Source: CAZEXD01 sp964516865 (lineage in GTDB: Bacteria; Patescibacteriota; Minisyncoccia; Minisyncoccales; Staskawiczbacteraceae). From it: a DNA stretch of 29,957 nt. The stretch is taken from contig CAZEXD010000006.1 of NCBI GenBank assembly GCA_964516865.1, forward strand, positions 1 through 29,957. The letters run 5' to 3'. Positions 1 to 7,793 of the stretch are shown here, piece after piece; the stretch's first letter is position 1, and every line of letters starts with the position of its first letter. The notes beneath the pieces are model-generated. The model was given only the letters and a program-made list of their open reading frames with translations. It had not been told where the DNA came from and searched no databases. A program made the position numbers and the translations under genes.

Positions 1-2
1 GT

Positions 3-1286
3 ACGGAGACCTGTGAGTTGTGTCCCTCTGATTGCGGGGAGTGTTTGCCCACCCCGCCCCTTTTTTTCTGCGGAGATGGAATTTGCAACCCTAGCGAAAA
101 TTGTGAAATCTGCCCTTCTGATTGCGGTGTTTGCGGGTCTTCATTTTTCTGCGGAGATGGAATCTGCAATGGCGAGGAAAATTGTAATACTTGTTCCGCT
201 GATTGCGGTGTTTGTCCGCCTCCTCCTGTTTGTGGTGATGGGGTTTGTAACGGAGACGAAAATTGTAATACTTGTTCCGCTGATTGCGGTAAATGTTTAA
301 TAGATATTATACCTGATTTTATTAACACCCCAGAGGTTTCTGTTGCTACTAAAATAATTTCAACTACCGGAGTAGTCGCCGGGGTGATTGTAACTACTTC
401 GGTTATTATTTTTTCTCCGCTTTCTATTTACGAAATGTTTTTATTGCCGACGAGATTGTTTGGGTTTTTATTAGGCGGTTTATCTTTAAGAAAAAAAAGA
501 AATCCTTGGGGGGTGGTTTATGATTCAGTTACCAAACAACCATTGGATCCCGCCTACGTTATTTTAAAAGATTCTCAGGGAAAAGAAGTTTCTACTGCCA
601 TAACAGATCTTGATGGTCGGTATGGTTTTTTAGTTGATGTGGGTGTTTATAAAATGGTTGCCAGTAAAACGAATTATGTTTTTCCTTCCCAAAAATTGGC
701 GGGAAAAACCAAAGACGAACTTTATGAGTTTCTTTATTTCGGCGAAAACATAGAAATTAAATCAACTGGAGAAGTAATTACCAAAAACATCCCTATGGAC
801 CCGTTAAAATTTGATTGGAATGAGTTTATTAAAAAGGATAAGAGATTAATGAGATTTTATTCTCAGTGGGACTTGATTATAACAAAGATTTTTGACATCT
901 TTTTCTTTATTGGTTTTATTATTTCTCTTATCGCTTTTTTCTCCGCTCCCTATCCTTATAATACTATTATTATGGGATTATATCTTTTTCTTTGGTTTTT
1001 AAGGGTTTTAGGATTAAGGCCACGCTCATTTGGTTATGTTATTGAAAAAACAACCGGAAATCCTTTGCCATTTGCGATAATCAGAATTTTTCTTGCCGAT
1101 GCTGATAAAGAAGTTGGTTATAAAATTACTGATAGGTATGGAAGATATCTTTGTTTATTGCCTCAAGGAAGATATTATTTAAAAATTGAAAAAAAGAATG
1201 ATGATGGTTCTTATTTGTTAGTTTATACCTCGCCAATTATTAAAGTTTCAAGAAAGGGAATAATTAAAGAGAGGTTTAAAGTATAA
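3..1286 (+). CDS. Cys-rich repeat / membrane protein with two carboxypeptidase-regulatory-like domains (5' truncated)
   Basis: The reading frame is open to the window edge, so the true start lies upstream. The visible protein begins with a partial and then three full 22-residue Cys-rich units (69-134, 150-215, 231-296) of the form CGDGxCNxxENC followed by xxCxxDCGxC, joined by 5-residue linkers rich in P, S and F. A hydrophobic segment follows (about 360-480). Then comes a beta-rich domain (about 505-680, WGVVYDSVTKQPL ... TDLDGRYGF), which resembles carboxypeptidase-regulatory-like domains. Two further membrane segments (about 880-1010) precede a second such domain (about 1025-1200, FGYVIEKTTGNPLPF ... 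TDRYGRYL). Such Cys repeats occur in secreted and surface proteins and probably form disulfides, so I infer they lie outside the membrane. The function is unknown. The next gene begins 232 nt downstream. Confidence 0.8.
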   Translation, partial: TETCELCPSDCGECLPTPPLFFCGDGICNPSENCEICPSDCGVCGSSFFCGDGICNGEENCNTCSADCGVCPPPPVCGDGVCNGDENCNTCSADCGKCLIDIIPDFINTPEVSVATKIISTTGVVAGVIVTTSVIIFSPLSIYEMFLLPTRLFGFLLGGLSLRKKRNPWGVVYDSVTKQPLDPAYVILKDSQGKEVSTAITDLDGRYGFLVDVGVYKMVASKTNYVFPSQKLAGKTKDELYEFLYFGENIEIKSTGEVITKNIPMDPLKFDWNEFIKKDKRLMRFYSQWDLIITKIFDIFFFIGFIISLIAFFSAPYPYNTIIMGLYLFLWFLRVLGLRPRSFGYVIEKTTGNPLPFAIIRIFLADADKEVGYKITDRYGRYLCLLPQGRYYLKIEKKNDDGSYLLVYTSPIIKVSRKGIIKERFKV

Positions 1287-1459
1287 AAAAGCATTTCAAC
1301 TGATTTAACTGGGCATGCGCGAGAAGATAAAAAGTAAGCGAAAATTAGGATTCGCCTTTAAGCGGGTGGTAAATGAGATAGGTTAACCCTATTTTCGTTA
1401 ACAAATAAACTAATATCGTTTTTCTTATTACACCTCTTTTCCCTAAATTAACTTTGGGT

Positions 1460-1465
1460 TATAAT
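1460..1465 (+). promoter_or_regulatory. Possible -10 box (TATAAT) before the membrane-protein/ATPase pair
   Basis: A perfect TATAAT lies about 54 nt before the 1519 start in a gap of 232 nt. No good -35 hexamer sits 16-18 nt upstream, so this rests on one element in AT-rich DNA. The rest of the gap (1287-1518) shows no gene. Confidence 0.3.
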
Positions 1466-1518
1466 ATTAATAATAAAAAAATATTCCCCCAAAGTGTTTT
1501 ATTGATTATTTATCAATT

Positions 1519-2904
1519 ATGAAATTAGAAGATTTCTTTTTTTGGTTAGAGGCGCCATATAAAGTAATTTGGTTGCCCTTATGGTGGTTGATTTTATCAA
1601 CAATCGTGTTTTTTATTCCCGGCGTGCGATTATGGTGGTGGTTGATAGTACCGCTAATTTTAGCGGCGGCTCTTAAAGATTATTATCTTTGGTGGATTGG
1701 TTGGGATCATTGGTATTCTCAGCTAAAATGGGTTACGTTGGAGCTTATTCCTCCCAAAGAGATGCTAGCACCACTTTCTGCGATGGAAGATATTTTTAGT
1801 TTGGTTTGGGGTATTTTTGATAAACCAAATTTTAGAGAAAAATGGGTTGAGGGAGAATTACCGCTTGGTCCTTTTTGGTGTTCTTGGGAGATAGCGAGCA
1901 TTGAAGGAAAAATTCATTTTTATGTGAGATGTTTAACCAACCATCGGCATATTATTGAATCCGCTATTTATTCTTATTATCCAGAAGTAGAGATTAAACA
2001 GGTGGCAGATTACACCAAAAATGTTCCTCAAAATATTCCTAATAAAGAATGGGATCTTGCCGGAGAAGATTATGTTTTGGCCAAAGAAAATGCTTATCCC
2101 ATTAAAACCTATCCCAAGTTTTTTGAACCTCAAGGAGAAAGAATTTCTCAAGAAGAAAAAAGGGTTGATCCGATAATTTCTTTATTAGAAGATATGTCGA
2201 GATTGGGTCCCGGTGAACAATTTTGGTGTCAGTTTATAACCACACCCATTGTTGATGCTGATATTCCGTGGCGGAAAGAAGCAAAAAAAATAATTACGAA
2301 AATCGCAAAAAGACCGGAAAAAAAAGAAAAGACCTTATTTGATGAAGTTTATGATATGATAAGCACGGTAATTGGGGGCTTAACTGCTCCATCCGGAGAA
2401 GGGGTAAAATCAATTCCCCCGGAAAAGTCAGAAAGCGGAGAAAAAGAAATGGTAATTACCCCTGGTGAAAGAGAGGTTCTTTCAGCAATTGAAGATAAAA
2501 TTAAAAAACCGGCTTATAAAACAGTAATAAGAGGTATTTATTTGGCAAAAAGAAAGTCCCTTAATAGCGATCACGGGAAAATTTTAAGGGCATATATGAA
2601 TCATTTTGGCACGAGTAATTTAAATTATATTAGATTTAACGTTAAAACAAGAACAAAGGTGCACTTCGTTTTAAGGAAAACAAGGAAATATCTTCGGGCA
2701 AGAAAACTTTTTATATTTTATGTCCATCGATTTCCTCCTCTTTACCCTAAAATGGCGGAAGAGGGAGCTCCTATTTTTAATACCGAAGAATTAGCAACAA
2801 TGTTTCATTTCCCAACTAAAATTTCTGGTTTGGTTGTGCCGACAGCCTCGGCAGTAGAAGCCAAAAAAGGCGCTCCGCCATCCAACTTGCCAATAGTGGA
2901 TTAA
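1519..2904 (+). CDS. Trp-rich N-terminal membrane-anchored protein, DUF8128-like, partner of the VirD4-like ATPase
   Basis: This 461-residue protein starts with a Trp-rich hydrophobic stretch (residues about 10-62, likely two membrane helices). A long soluble part follows, with segments such as FCSWEIASIEGKIHFYVRC and EDMSRLGPGEQFWCQFITTP. A charged linker (about 255-335, rich in K and E) separates it from a C-terminal region containing TRTKVHFVLRKTRKYLRAR. I recall proteins of this build directly before VirD4/TraD-like ATPases in many CPR genomes, where the family is called DUF8128; the name is from memory. The ATPase gene starts 51 nt downstream, so co-transcription and a joint role in a type IV-secretion-like or conjugation-like complex are inferred. 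No catalytic motif is visible. There is no Shine-Dalgarno motif before the ATG. Confidence 0.7.
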   Translation: MKLEDFFFWLEAPYKVIWLPLWWLILSTIVFFIPGVRLWWWLIVPLILAAALKDYYLWWIGWDHWYSQLKWVTLELIPPKEMLAPLSAMEDIFSLVWGIFDKPNFREKWVEGELPLGPFWCSWEIASIEGKIHFYVRCLTNHRHIIESAIYSYYPEVEIKQVADYTKNVPQNIPNKEWDLAGEDYVLAKENAYPIKTYPKFFEPQGERISQEEKRVDPIISLLEDMSRLGPGEQFWCQFITTPIVDADIPWRKEAKKIITKIAKRPEKKEKTLFDEVYDMISTVIGGLTAPSGEGVKSIPPEKSESGEKEMVITPGEREVLSAIEDKIKKPAYKTVIRGIYLAKRKSLNSDHGKILRAYMNHFGTSNLNYIRFNVKTRTKVHFVLRKTRKYLRARKLFIFYVHRFPPLYPKMAEEGAPIFNTEELATMFHFPTKISGLVVPTASAVEAKKGAPPSNLPIVD

Positions 2905-2955
2905 AAATTAAGCATAAGACGGAATAATTTAAAAGTTTAAAACCCAAAACGCAAA

Positions 2956-4794
2956 ATGAATAACGAAATTACTATTTTAGGCAAAATAACCTTTAGAAAT
3001 CAAGAAAAAAAATTTGGCATTAAGCCGGACGATAGGCGTCGACATGTTTATATTATTGGTAAAACCGGTATGGGAAAGACGGTTTTAATGGAAAATATGG
3101 CGAGACAAGATGTTCAAAATGGTAATGGTATTGCTTTTGTTGATCCTCATGGCGAAGCAGCAGAGGGTCTTCTTGATTTCATTCCCTCAAAAAGAATTAA
3201 TGATGTTGTTTATTTTAACCCGGCTGATATTGATTTTCCTATTGCTTTTAATGTAATGGAAAAAGTTGATTTTCAGTATCGACATTTAGTGGCTGGGGGG
3301 TTAATGGGTGTTTTTAAAAAGGTTTGGCCCGATGTTTGGTCAGCCAGAATGGAATATATTTTAAATAATACAATTTTAGCGCTTTTAGAGTATCCCGACG
3401 CAACACTTTTAGGCGTTAATAGAATGTTGGCAGATGCCGATTATCGAGAAAGGGTGGTAGCAAAGATAACAGATCCCGTTATTAAATCGTTTTGGGTCAA
3501 CGAATACGCGCGCTATACCCAAAGATATGAAGTAGAGGCAACGGCTGCTATTCAAAACAAAGTCGGGCAATTTATTTCTAATCCTCTAATTAGAAACATT
3601 ATTGGTCAGATAAAATCAACTATTGATATGCGCAAGATAATGGACGAAGGAAAAATTTTGATTTTAAATCTATCAAAAGGTAAAATTGGTGAAGAAAATT
3701 CTCGACTTTTAGGCGCGCTTTTAATTACCAAACTTCAATTGGCAGCGATGTCTCGAGTTGATATCCCAGAAGAAAAAAGAAGAGATTTTTATCTTTATGT
3801 GGACGAATTTCAAAACTTTGCCACTGAATCATTTGCTACCATTCTTTCTGAAGCAAGAAAGTATCGTTTAAACTTAATTTTAGGGCATCAGTATATTAAT
3901 CAAATGGATGAAAAAGTAAGAGACGCTATTTTGGGCAATGTGGGCACTTTAATTCTTTTTCGCGTGGGGGCTGAAGACGCTGAAGTTTTAGAAAAAGAAT
4001 TTATGCCGGAATTTACTGCTCAGGATTTAATTAATTTATCAAAATATAATATTTATTTAAAACTGATGATTGATGGAATTGCCGGTCGTCCTTTTTCCGC
4101 CGAAACACTTCCTTTGCTTGTGTCGCCAGAACCATCACATCGAGACAAGATTATTATGGTTAGTCGTCAGCGATACAGCGTTAAAAGAGAGATTGTGGAA
4201 GATAAAATAAAGCGATGGAGCGGTTTTTTAGATGAACAGAAATCAATTTCAACCCAAAAAACCACGGAGAAAAACGCTCCTGTGGCAACCACGCCTCTTT
4301 TTGACGCTGTTTGTTCTATTTGCGGCAAACATACCAAAGTTATCTTTGAGCCGGTAAAAGGAAGAACCGTCTATTGCAAGAGTTGTCTTAAAAAGGTTAA
4401 AAAGGGCAAAATTCCTAAAGAGGCGGGAGCTTTTTTAGAAGAAGAAAAATCAGAACCATTAAAAGTTTCTATTAAAGAAAAACCGGAAGACAAAACCATA
4501 TCTTTAAAAGAAGCGCTGGAGAAAGAAGTGGTTTATTTTTCTTCTTCGAAGAAAAAAGAAGAAAAAGAGAAGAAAGAAAAGAAAAAAGAAGTTGATATTC
4601 AAGAACTAAAAAAGGTGCTAGAAGAATCTTTAGAGAAAAAAGAAATTTCTGAAAAGATTAATAAGGATGTTGACGCTATTCTTCCGGTAATAGAAGAATC
4701 GATTGAAAAGGGGAATAAAGATCAAATATCAGTGAAAAAAGACGAGAAAACAAAAAAGGGATTAATGAAACCCGGCGAGACGGTAGATCTATAA
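2956..4794 (+). CDS. VirD4/TraD-like (HerA/FtsK-superfamily) type IV secretion ATPase with C-terminal zinc ribbon
   Basis: The protein has 612 residues. The Walker A motif is GKTGMGKT at residues 35-42. A Walker B-like motif, LYVDEFQNF, puts D283 and E284 after a hydrophobic strand. LSEARKYRLNLILGHQYINQ and VRDAILGNVGTLILFRVG match conjugative coupling proteins and TraM-recognition ATPases. After the ATPase core, residues 453-477 form a zinc-ribbon-like unit (C453-x2-C456, C474-x2-C477 with RTVYC). A very K/E-rich tail (about 490-612), probably coiled or disordered, follows. Coupling ATPases bring DNA or protein substrates to a membrane channel. No membrane segment is visible here, so the upstream membrane protein probably anchors it. 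No relaxase or VirB4 gene is in the window. The substrate is unknown. Confidence 0.85.
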   Translation: MNNEITILGKITFRNQEKKFGIKPDDRRRHVYIIGKTGMGKTVLMENMARQDVQNGNGIAFVDPHGEAAEGLLDFIPSKRINDVVYFNPADIDFPIAFNVMEKVDFQYRHLVAGGLMGVFKKVWPDVWSARMEYILNNTILALLEYPDATLLGVNRMLADADYRERVVAKITDPVIKSFWVNEYARYTQRYEVEATAAIQNKVGQFISNPLIRNIIGQIKSTIDMRKIMDEGKILILNLSKGKIGEENSRLLGALLITKLQLAAMSRVDIPEEKRRDFYLYVDEFQNFATESFATILSEARKYRLNLILGHQYINQMDEKVRDAILGNVGTLILFRVGAEDAEVLEKEFMPEFTAQDLINLSKYNIYLKLMIDGIAGRPFSAETLPLLVSPEPSHRDKIIMVSRQRYSVKREIVEDKIKRWSGFLDEQKSISTQKTTEKNAPVATTPLFDAVCSICGKHTKVIFEPVKGRTVYCKSCLKKVKKGKIPKEAGAFLEEEKSEPLKVSIKEKPEDKTISLKEALEKEVVYFSSSKKKEEKEKKEKKKEVDIQELKKVLEESLEKKEISEKINKDVDAILPVIEESIEKGNKDQISVKKDEKTKKGLMKPGETVDL

Positions 4795-4814
4795 AATTAA
4801 AATAAAATTAAATA

Positions 4815-6140
4815 ATGATTAGAACTTCGAAAATAAGAAAGTTTTTTCCCGCCATAAAAGCGGGCAGGATTATTTCAAACAACGCGGCAACAACGCAAAT
4901 TCCGATTCAGTTGTTAAATTTGGGTAAGAAACTTGTTTTCCAATATGACAATGTTCATCGCGGGCAATCTACCGCTTCCTTGTTAACCACTAAAAGATTT
5001 GAATCTTCTTATGATACCATTGCTCAATTTATTGGCGCCCCTTCAAGAAAAAATATTATTTTATATAGAAATGCCACCGAGGCGATTAATTCGGTTATGT
5101 ACTCTTTAATGACCGAATTCAAAAATGGCGACAATGTGGTCACCACTTTTATGGAACACAATTCTAATTATGTGCCATGGTACGGATTATGCAAAGAAAT
5201 ATTGCCAAGATTCGGAATCAGGGTGGAGTGTCGCTTGGCGAGGTTTAACAAAAAAAACGGAGAACTGGATTTAAATCACTTAAAATCGTTAATAGACAAA
5301 AGAACCAAATTAGTAGCCTGTACAGCCGTCTCAAATTTTTTAGGGACAAAGAATCCCATAGAAGAAATAAAAAAAATTGCTTATTCCAGCGGTTATGTCC
5401 AACCAGATGGCGAGAAGAAATCTTATCTTTTAATTGATGGCGCCCAAATGGTGCCGAATATGTTTGTTAATGTTCAGGAATTAGATATAGATTTTTTTGT
5501 TTGGTCTTTTCATAAAATGCTTGCTCCTTTTGGCGTTGGCGCCTTGTACGCGAGAGAAAAACTGCTTGAAAAAATGAGGCCATTTCTTTATGGCGGGGAT
5601 ATGATTGCGGAAGGAAAGGTGAGTCCTCAGAAAGTAGAATACAACACTCTTCCTTGGAAGTTTACCGCTGGCACCCCTAATATTTTAGGAACAATTCTTT
5701 CGGCCGAAGCCATTCGTTTGTTGGTTGATTTTTCATTGGACTTAAATCAATATAAATATTTCATGAATGATAAAGAACTTAAAATTTCTGATATAAAAAA
5801 AGCGATGAATAATATAGAAAATCACGAAAAAATTTTAACAAAAGAAGCGTTAAAATTATTAGAAGGATTGCCGGCAATAAAAATTTTTGGTCCGCTGAAT
5901 CCTGAAAAAAGGTCTTCATTAGTTGCTTTTGTCTGCAAAAATAAAAATCCATTTGAAATTGCCAATGAATTAAATAAAATGGGTGTGGAATCGCGAGCGG
6001 GTTGCCACTGCGCGACTTTAGCACACTTTTATTATAAACTGAACCCTCCGGCGAGTTGCAGAGTAAGTTTTTATCTTTATAATAATCTTGAAGACGTAAG
6101 AAAGGTTTGTTGGGCCATAAAAAAAGTCTGTTCAATCTAA
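4815..6140 (+). CDS. Class V aminotransferase, cysteine desulfurase / selenocysteine lyase-like
   Basis: The protein has 441 residues, somewhat longer than SufS (about 406). It follows the NifS/SufS layout: an N-terminal segment with NNAATTQIPIQLL, NATEAINSV, THREE conserved elements next with MEHNSNYVPW and LIDGAQMVPN, then SFHKM with K234 as the expected PLP lysine. FTAGTPN and RAGCHCA (C397, H398, C399) follow. In SufS-type enzymes the catalytic cysteine is in R-x-G-x-H-C-A, which would be C399 here. This supports sulfur mobilisation from cysteine. It lies 20 nt after the ATPase gene, but no SufU, IscU or other Fe-S scaffold is near. A related PLP enzyme with another substrate cannot be excluded. 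Confidence 0.85.
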   Translation: MIRTSKIRKFFPAIKAGRIISNNAATTQIPIQLLNLGKKLVFQYDNVHRGQSTASLLTTKRFESSYDTIAQFIGAPSRKNIILYRNATEAINSVMYSLMTEFKNGDNVVTTFMEHNSNYVPWYGLCKEILPRFGIRVECRLARFNKKNGELDLNHLKSLIDKRTKLVACTAVSNFLGTKNPIEEIKKIAYSSGYVQPDGEKKSYLLIDGAQMVPNMFVNVQELDIDFFVWSFHKMLAPFGVGALYAREKLLEKMRPFLYGGDMIAEGKVSPQKVEYNTLPWKFTAGTPNILGTILSAEAIRLLVDFSLDLNQYKYFMNDKELKISDIKKAMNNIENHEKILTKEALKLLEGLPAIKIFGPLNPEKRSSLVAFVCKNKNPFEIANELNKMGVESRAGCHCATLAHFYYKLNPPASCRVSFYLYNNLEDVRKVCWAIKKVCSI

Positions 6141-6190
6141 CTTTTTAAATTATTTTAATATAAATAATTAAAATTTATTTTTTAAATAGC

Positions 6191-6617
6191 ATGAAAAAAT
6201 GTTTTATTTACGATAGTTCTTTAAAATTCACCCGCGCTGTTGCTGGCGCCTTGGTGCTGATTGCCTTTTTTCTAAAAAATTATTGGTTGATTTTAATAGC
6301 AAGCATTTTAGTGGGATTAAGAGTTTTTTCGGTAAAAATTGACATCCTTTACCAACTCCACGCCTTTATAGCGAAAAAGTTATTCAAAAAGAACTTGCAG
6401 ACACACCAAAAAGAAACAGCGGAGTTGAATTTTGTTTCTGGGATGATGGCTGGTTTGCTTTTTTTTGGGCTTTTTATTCCTTTATTTCGAAAAATTTGTT
6501 GATTTTGTCTGGATTTATATTTTAATTGTCGCTTTATTAATATTTTTGGCTTGTTTTGTCGGTTTTTGTCTAGCCACTTTAATGTATGTTTTCTTCAAAA
6601 AGATTTTTAAAAACTAA
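6191..6617 (+). CDS. DUF4395-like small membrane protein, frame broken at a T8 run
   Basis: The 6191 frame gives 103 residues (to TGA at 6500-6502) with hydrophobic helices, similar to DUF4395 proteins. Beyond the break another frame continues from about 6465 to TAA at 6615-6617 as EKFVDFVWIYILIVALL followed by a GFC motif (FVGFCLATLMYVFFKK), which is the usual end of this family. The frames join if one T is removed from the T8 run at 6459-6466, giving an uninterrupted product of about 141 residues that ends 3 nt before the next ATG. The break may be a sequencing error, a true mutation or slippage. The function of DUF4395 proteins is not established. The family call is from memory of its pattern; the frame continuity is directly visible. 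Confidence 0.7.
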
Positions 6618-6620
6618 AAA

Positions 6621-7505
6621 ATGAAAAAAAACGAAAAAAGTCAAAAAGAAGAATTCAGTCAATCCGCTTATTTCAATAAAAATTGCTGGTTGGTAAGATC
6701 CCTTAATTACAATCCCTACAAACGTTGTCAGTACTGCGAATTAAAATTTCGTAATTGTTTGTTTTTACATTACCAGATAATCAGTGGGATTTTAATTGTT
6801 TTTTTTCTGTTTATTGATTTTTTAATTGACAAGAGAATTTCCGAATTAGCGGTTATTTTTGTTTTTACTTTAGTTGTTGTTTATGGTTACTTTTTTAATA
6901 AAAGCACGGATAAAATTATCAAGGCTAATTTTGGCGAAAGAAGGGCAAGAGAGCAGTTGGCTAAATTAGCGGAAGGCCTTCAGCAAAAAGTGGACGAACA
7001 AACAAAGGAAATAAAAAAGGCCTATGAGATAGAAAAGAAAACTAGAGAAGATTTGCAAAGATTAAATCTTTTAAAGACCGAATTTATGCTTATTACCCAG
7101 CACCATCTAAGAACTCCTTTAACTGTTATGAGGGGATACGCGGAATTGATTGAAAGTGGCGATTTCGGGAAAGTTTCTCCTAAAATAATAGAGGTAGTGC
7201 GAAAATTTAAAGACGCGACTACCGGTCTTATTAAAATAGTAAATGAATTTTTGGATGTTTCTCAATTTCAAATGGGAAAAGGGGTCATTTCGCCCCAACC
7301 CAACGTTAAGGTAGAGAAAATGGTTGAGGAGGTGGTAGAACATCTAAAAATTAACGCCAAGGAAAAAGGTATTTATATTAAAGTTAAAAAAGATAGAGAA
7401 AAAATTCCCCTCATTACGGCTGATAAAAATAGATTAGAATTTGTTTTATTTAGCGTCATAGATAATGCGGTAAAATACACAAATAAAAGGGGGGGGTTAT
7501 GGTAA
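6621..7505 (+). CDS. Sensor histidine kinase, N-terminal and HisKA part (frame broken at a G8 run)
   Basis: The protein opens with a Cys-containing cytoplasmic segment (YNPYKRCQYCELKFRNC), then two membrane helices (residues about 52-95). A coiled coil (about 105-150) leads to the HisKA domain with H-box QHHLRTPL; H161 aligns with the phosphoacceptor. The first part of the HATPase domain ends at the N-box VIDNAVKYT. The frame then reads RGGLW and stops at 7503-7505. The rest of the ATPase domain continues in the -1 frame (7499-7771). With one extra G in the G8 run at 7489-7496 the whole protein would be about 383 residues. The ATG is 3 nt after the DUF4395-like frame. No response regulator gene is adjacent, so the partner is unknown. 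Confidence 0.85.
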   Translation: MKKNEKSQKEEFSQSAYFNKNCWLVRSLNYNPYKRCQYCELKFRNCLFLHYQIISGILIVFFLFIDFLIDKRISELAVIFVFTLVVVYGYFFNKSTDKIIKANFGERRAREQLAKLAEGLQQKVDEQTKEIKKAYEIEKKTREDLQRLNLLKTEFMLITQHHLRTPLTVMRGYAELIESGDFGKVSPKIIEVVRKFKDATTGLIKIVNEFLDVSQFQMGKGVISPQPNVKVEKMVEEVVEHLKINAKEKGIYIKVKKDREKIPLITADKNRLEFVLFSVIDNAVKYTNKRGGLW

Positions 7506-7771
7506 AATTAAAAATTGAGGGGAAGAACTTACAGATTATAGTAAAAGACACGGGCATTGGGATAGAAAAAAAAGATTTAGAAACGATGGTATTTAGGAAT
7601 ATATTTGCCAGAAGCGAAACGGCAAAAAGCCTGAATGTGACGGGAAGGGGAATAAATCTTTATTTTTGCCGAGAAATAATAGAAGCCCATAACGGAAGAA
7701 TTTGGGTAGAATCAGAAGGGAAAAACAAGGGCAGTACCTTTTATATAGAACTGCCCATAGAAAAATTATAA
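7499..7771 (+). CDS. Histidine kinase HATPase C-terminal part (continuation of the 6621 gene)
   Basis: This 90-residue frame holds the G1 box DTGIGI, the G2-like segment GRGINLYFCREIIEAHNG and the terminal GSTFYIELP, i.e. the second half of a histidine-kinase ATPase domain. It lacks the N-box, which is in the preceding frame, so it could not bind ATP alone in the known way. It overlaps the upstream frame by 7 nt (ATGGTAA contains its ATG and the upstream TAA). It is therefore best read as the same gene shifted by -1 at the G8 run. Separate translation by coupling from the overlapping stop is possible but less likely. Confidence 0.8.
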   Translation: MVKLKIEGKNLQIIVKDTGIGIEKKDLETMVFRNIFARSETAKSLNVTGRGINLYFCREIIEAHNGRIWVESEGKNKGSTFYIELPIEKL

Positions 7772-7793
7772 TTTTTTTTAATCTTGTTCTTAA

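Noticed and set aside
13..300. 95-codon frame overlapping the Cys-rich repeats
   Set aside because: It is an out-of-frame shadow of the repeat DNA; its apparent repeats come from the repeated nucleotides.
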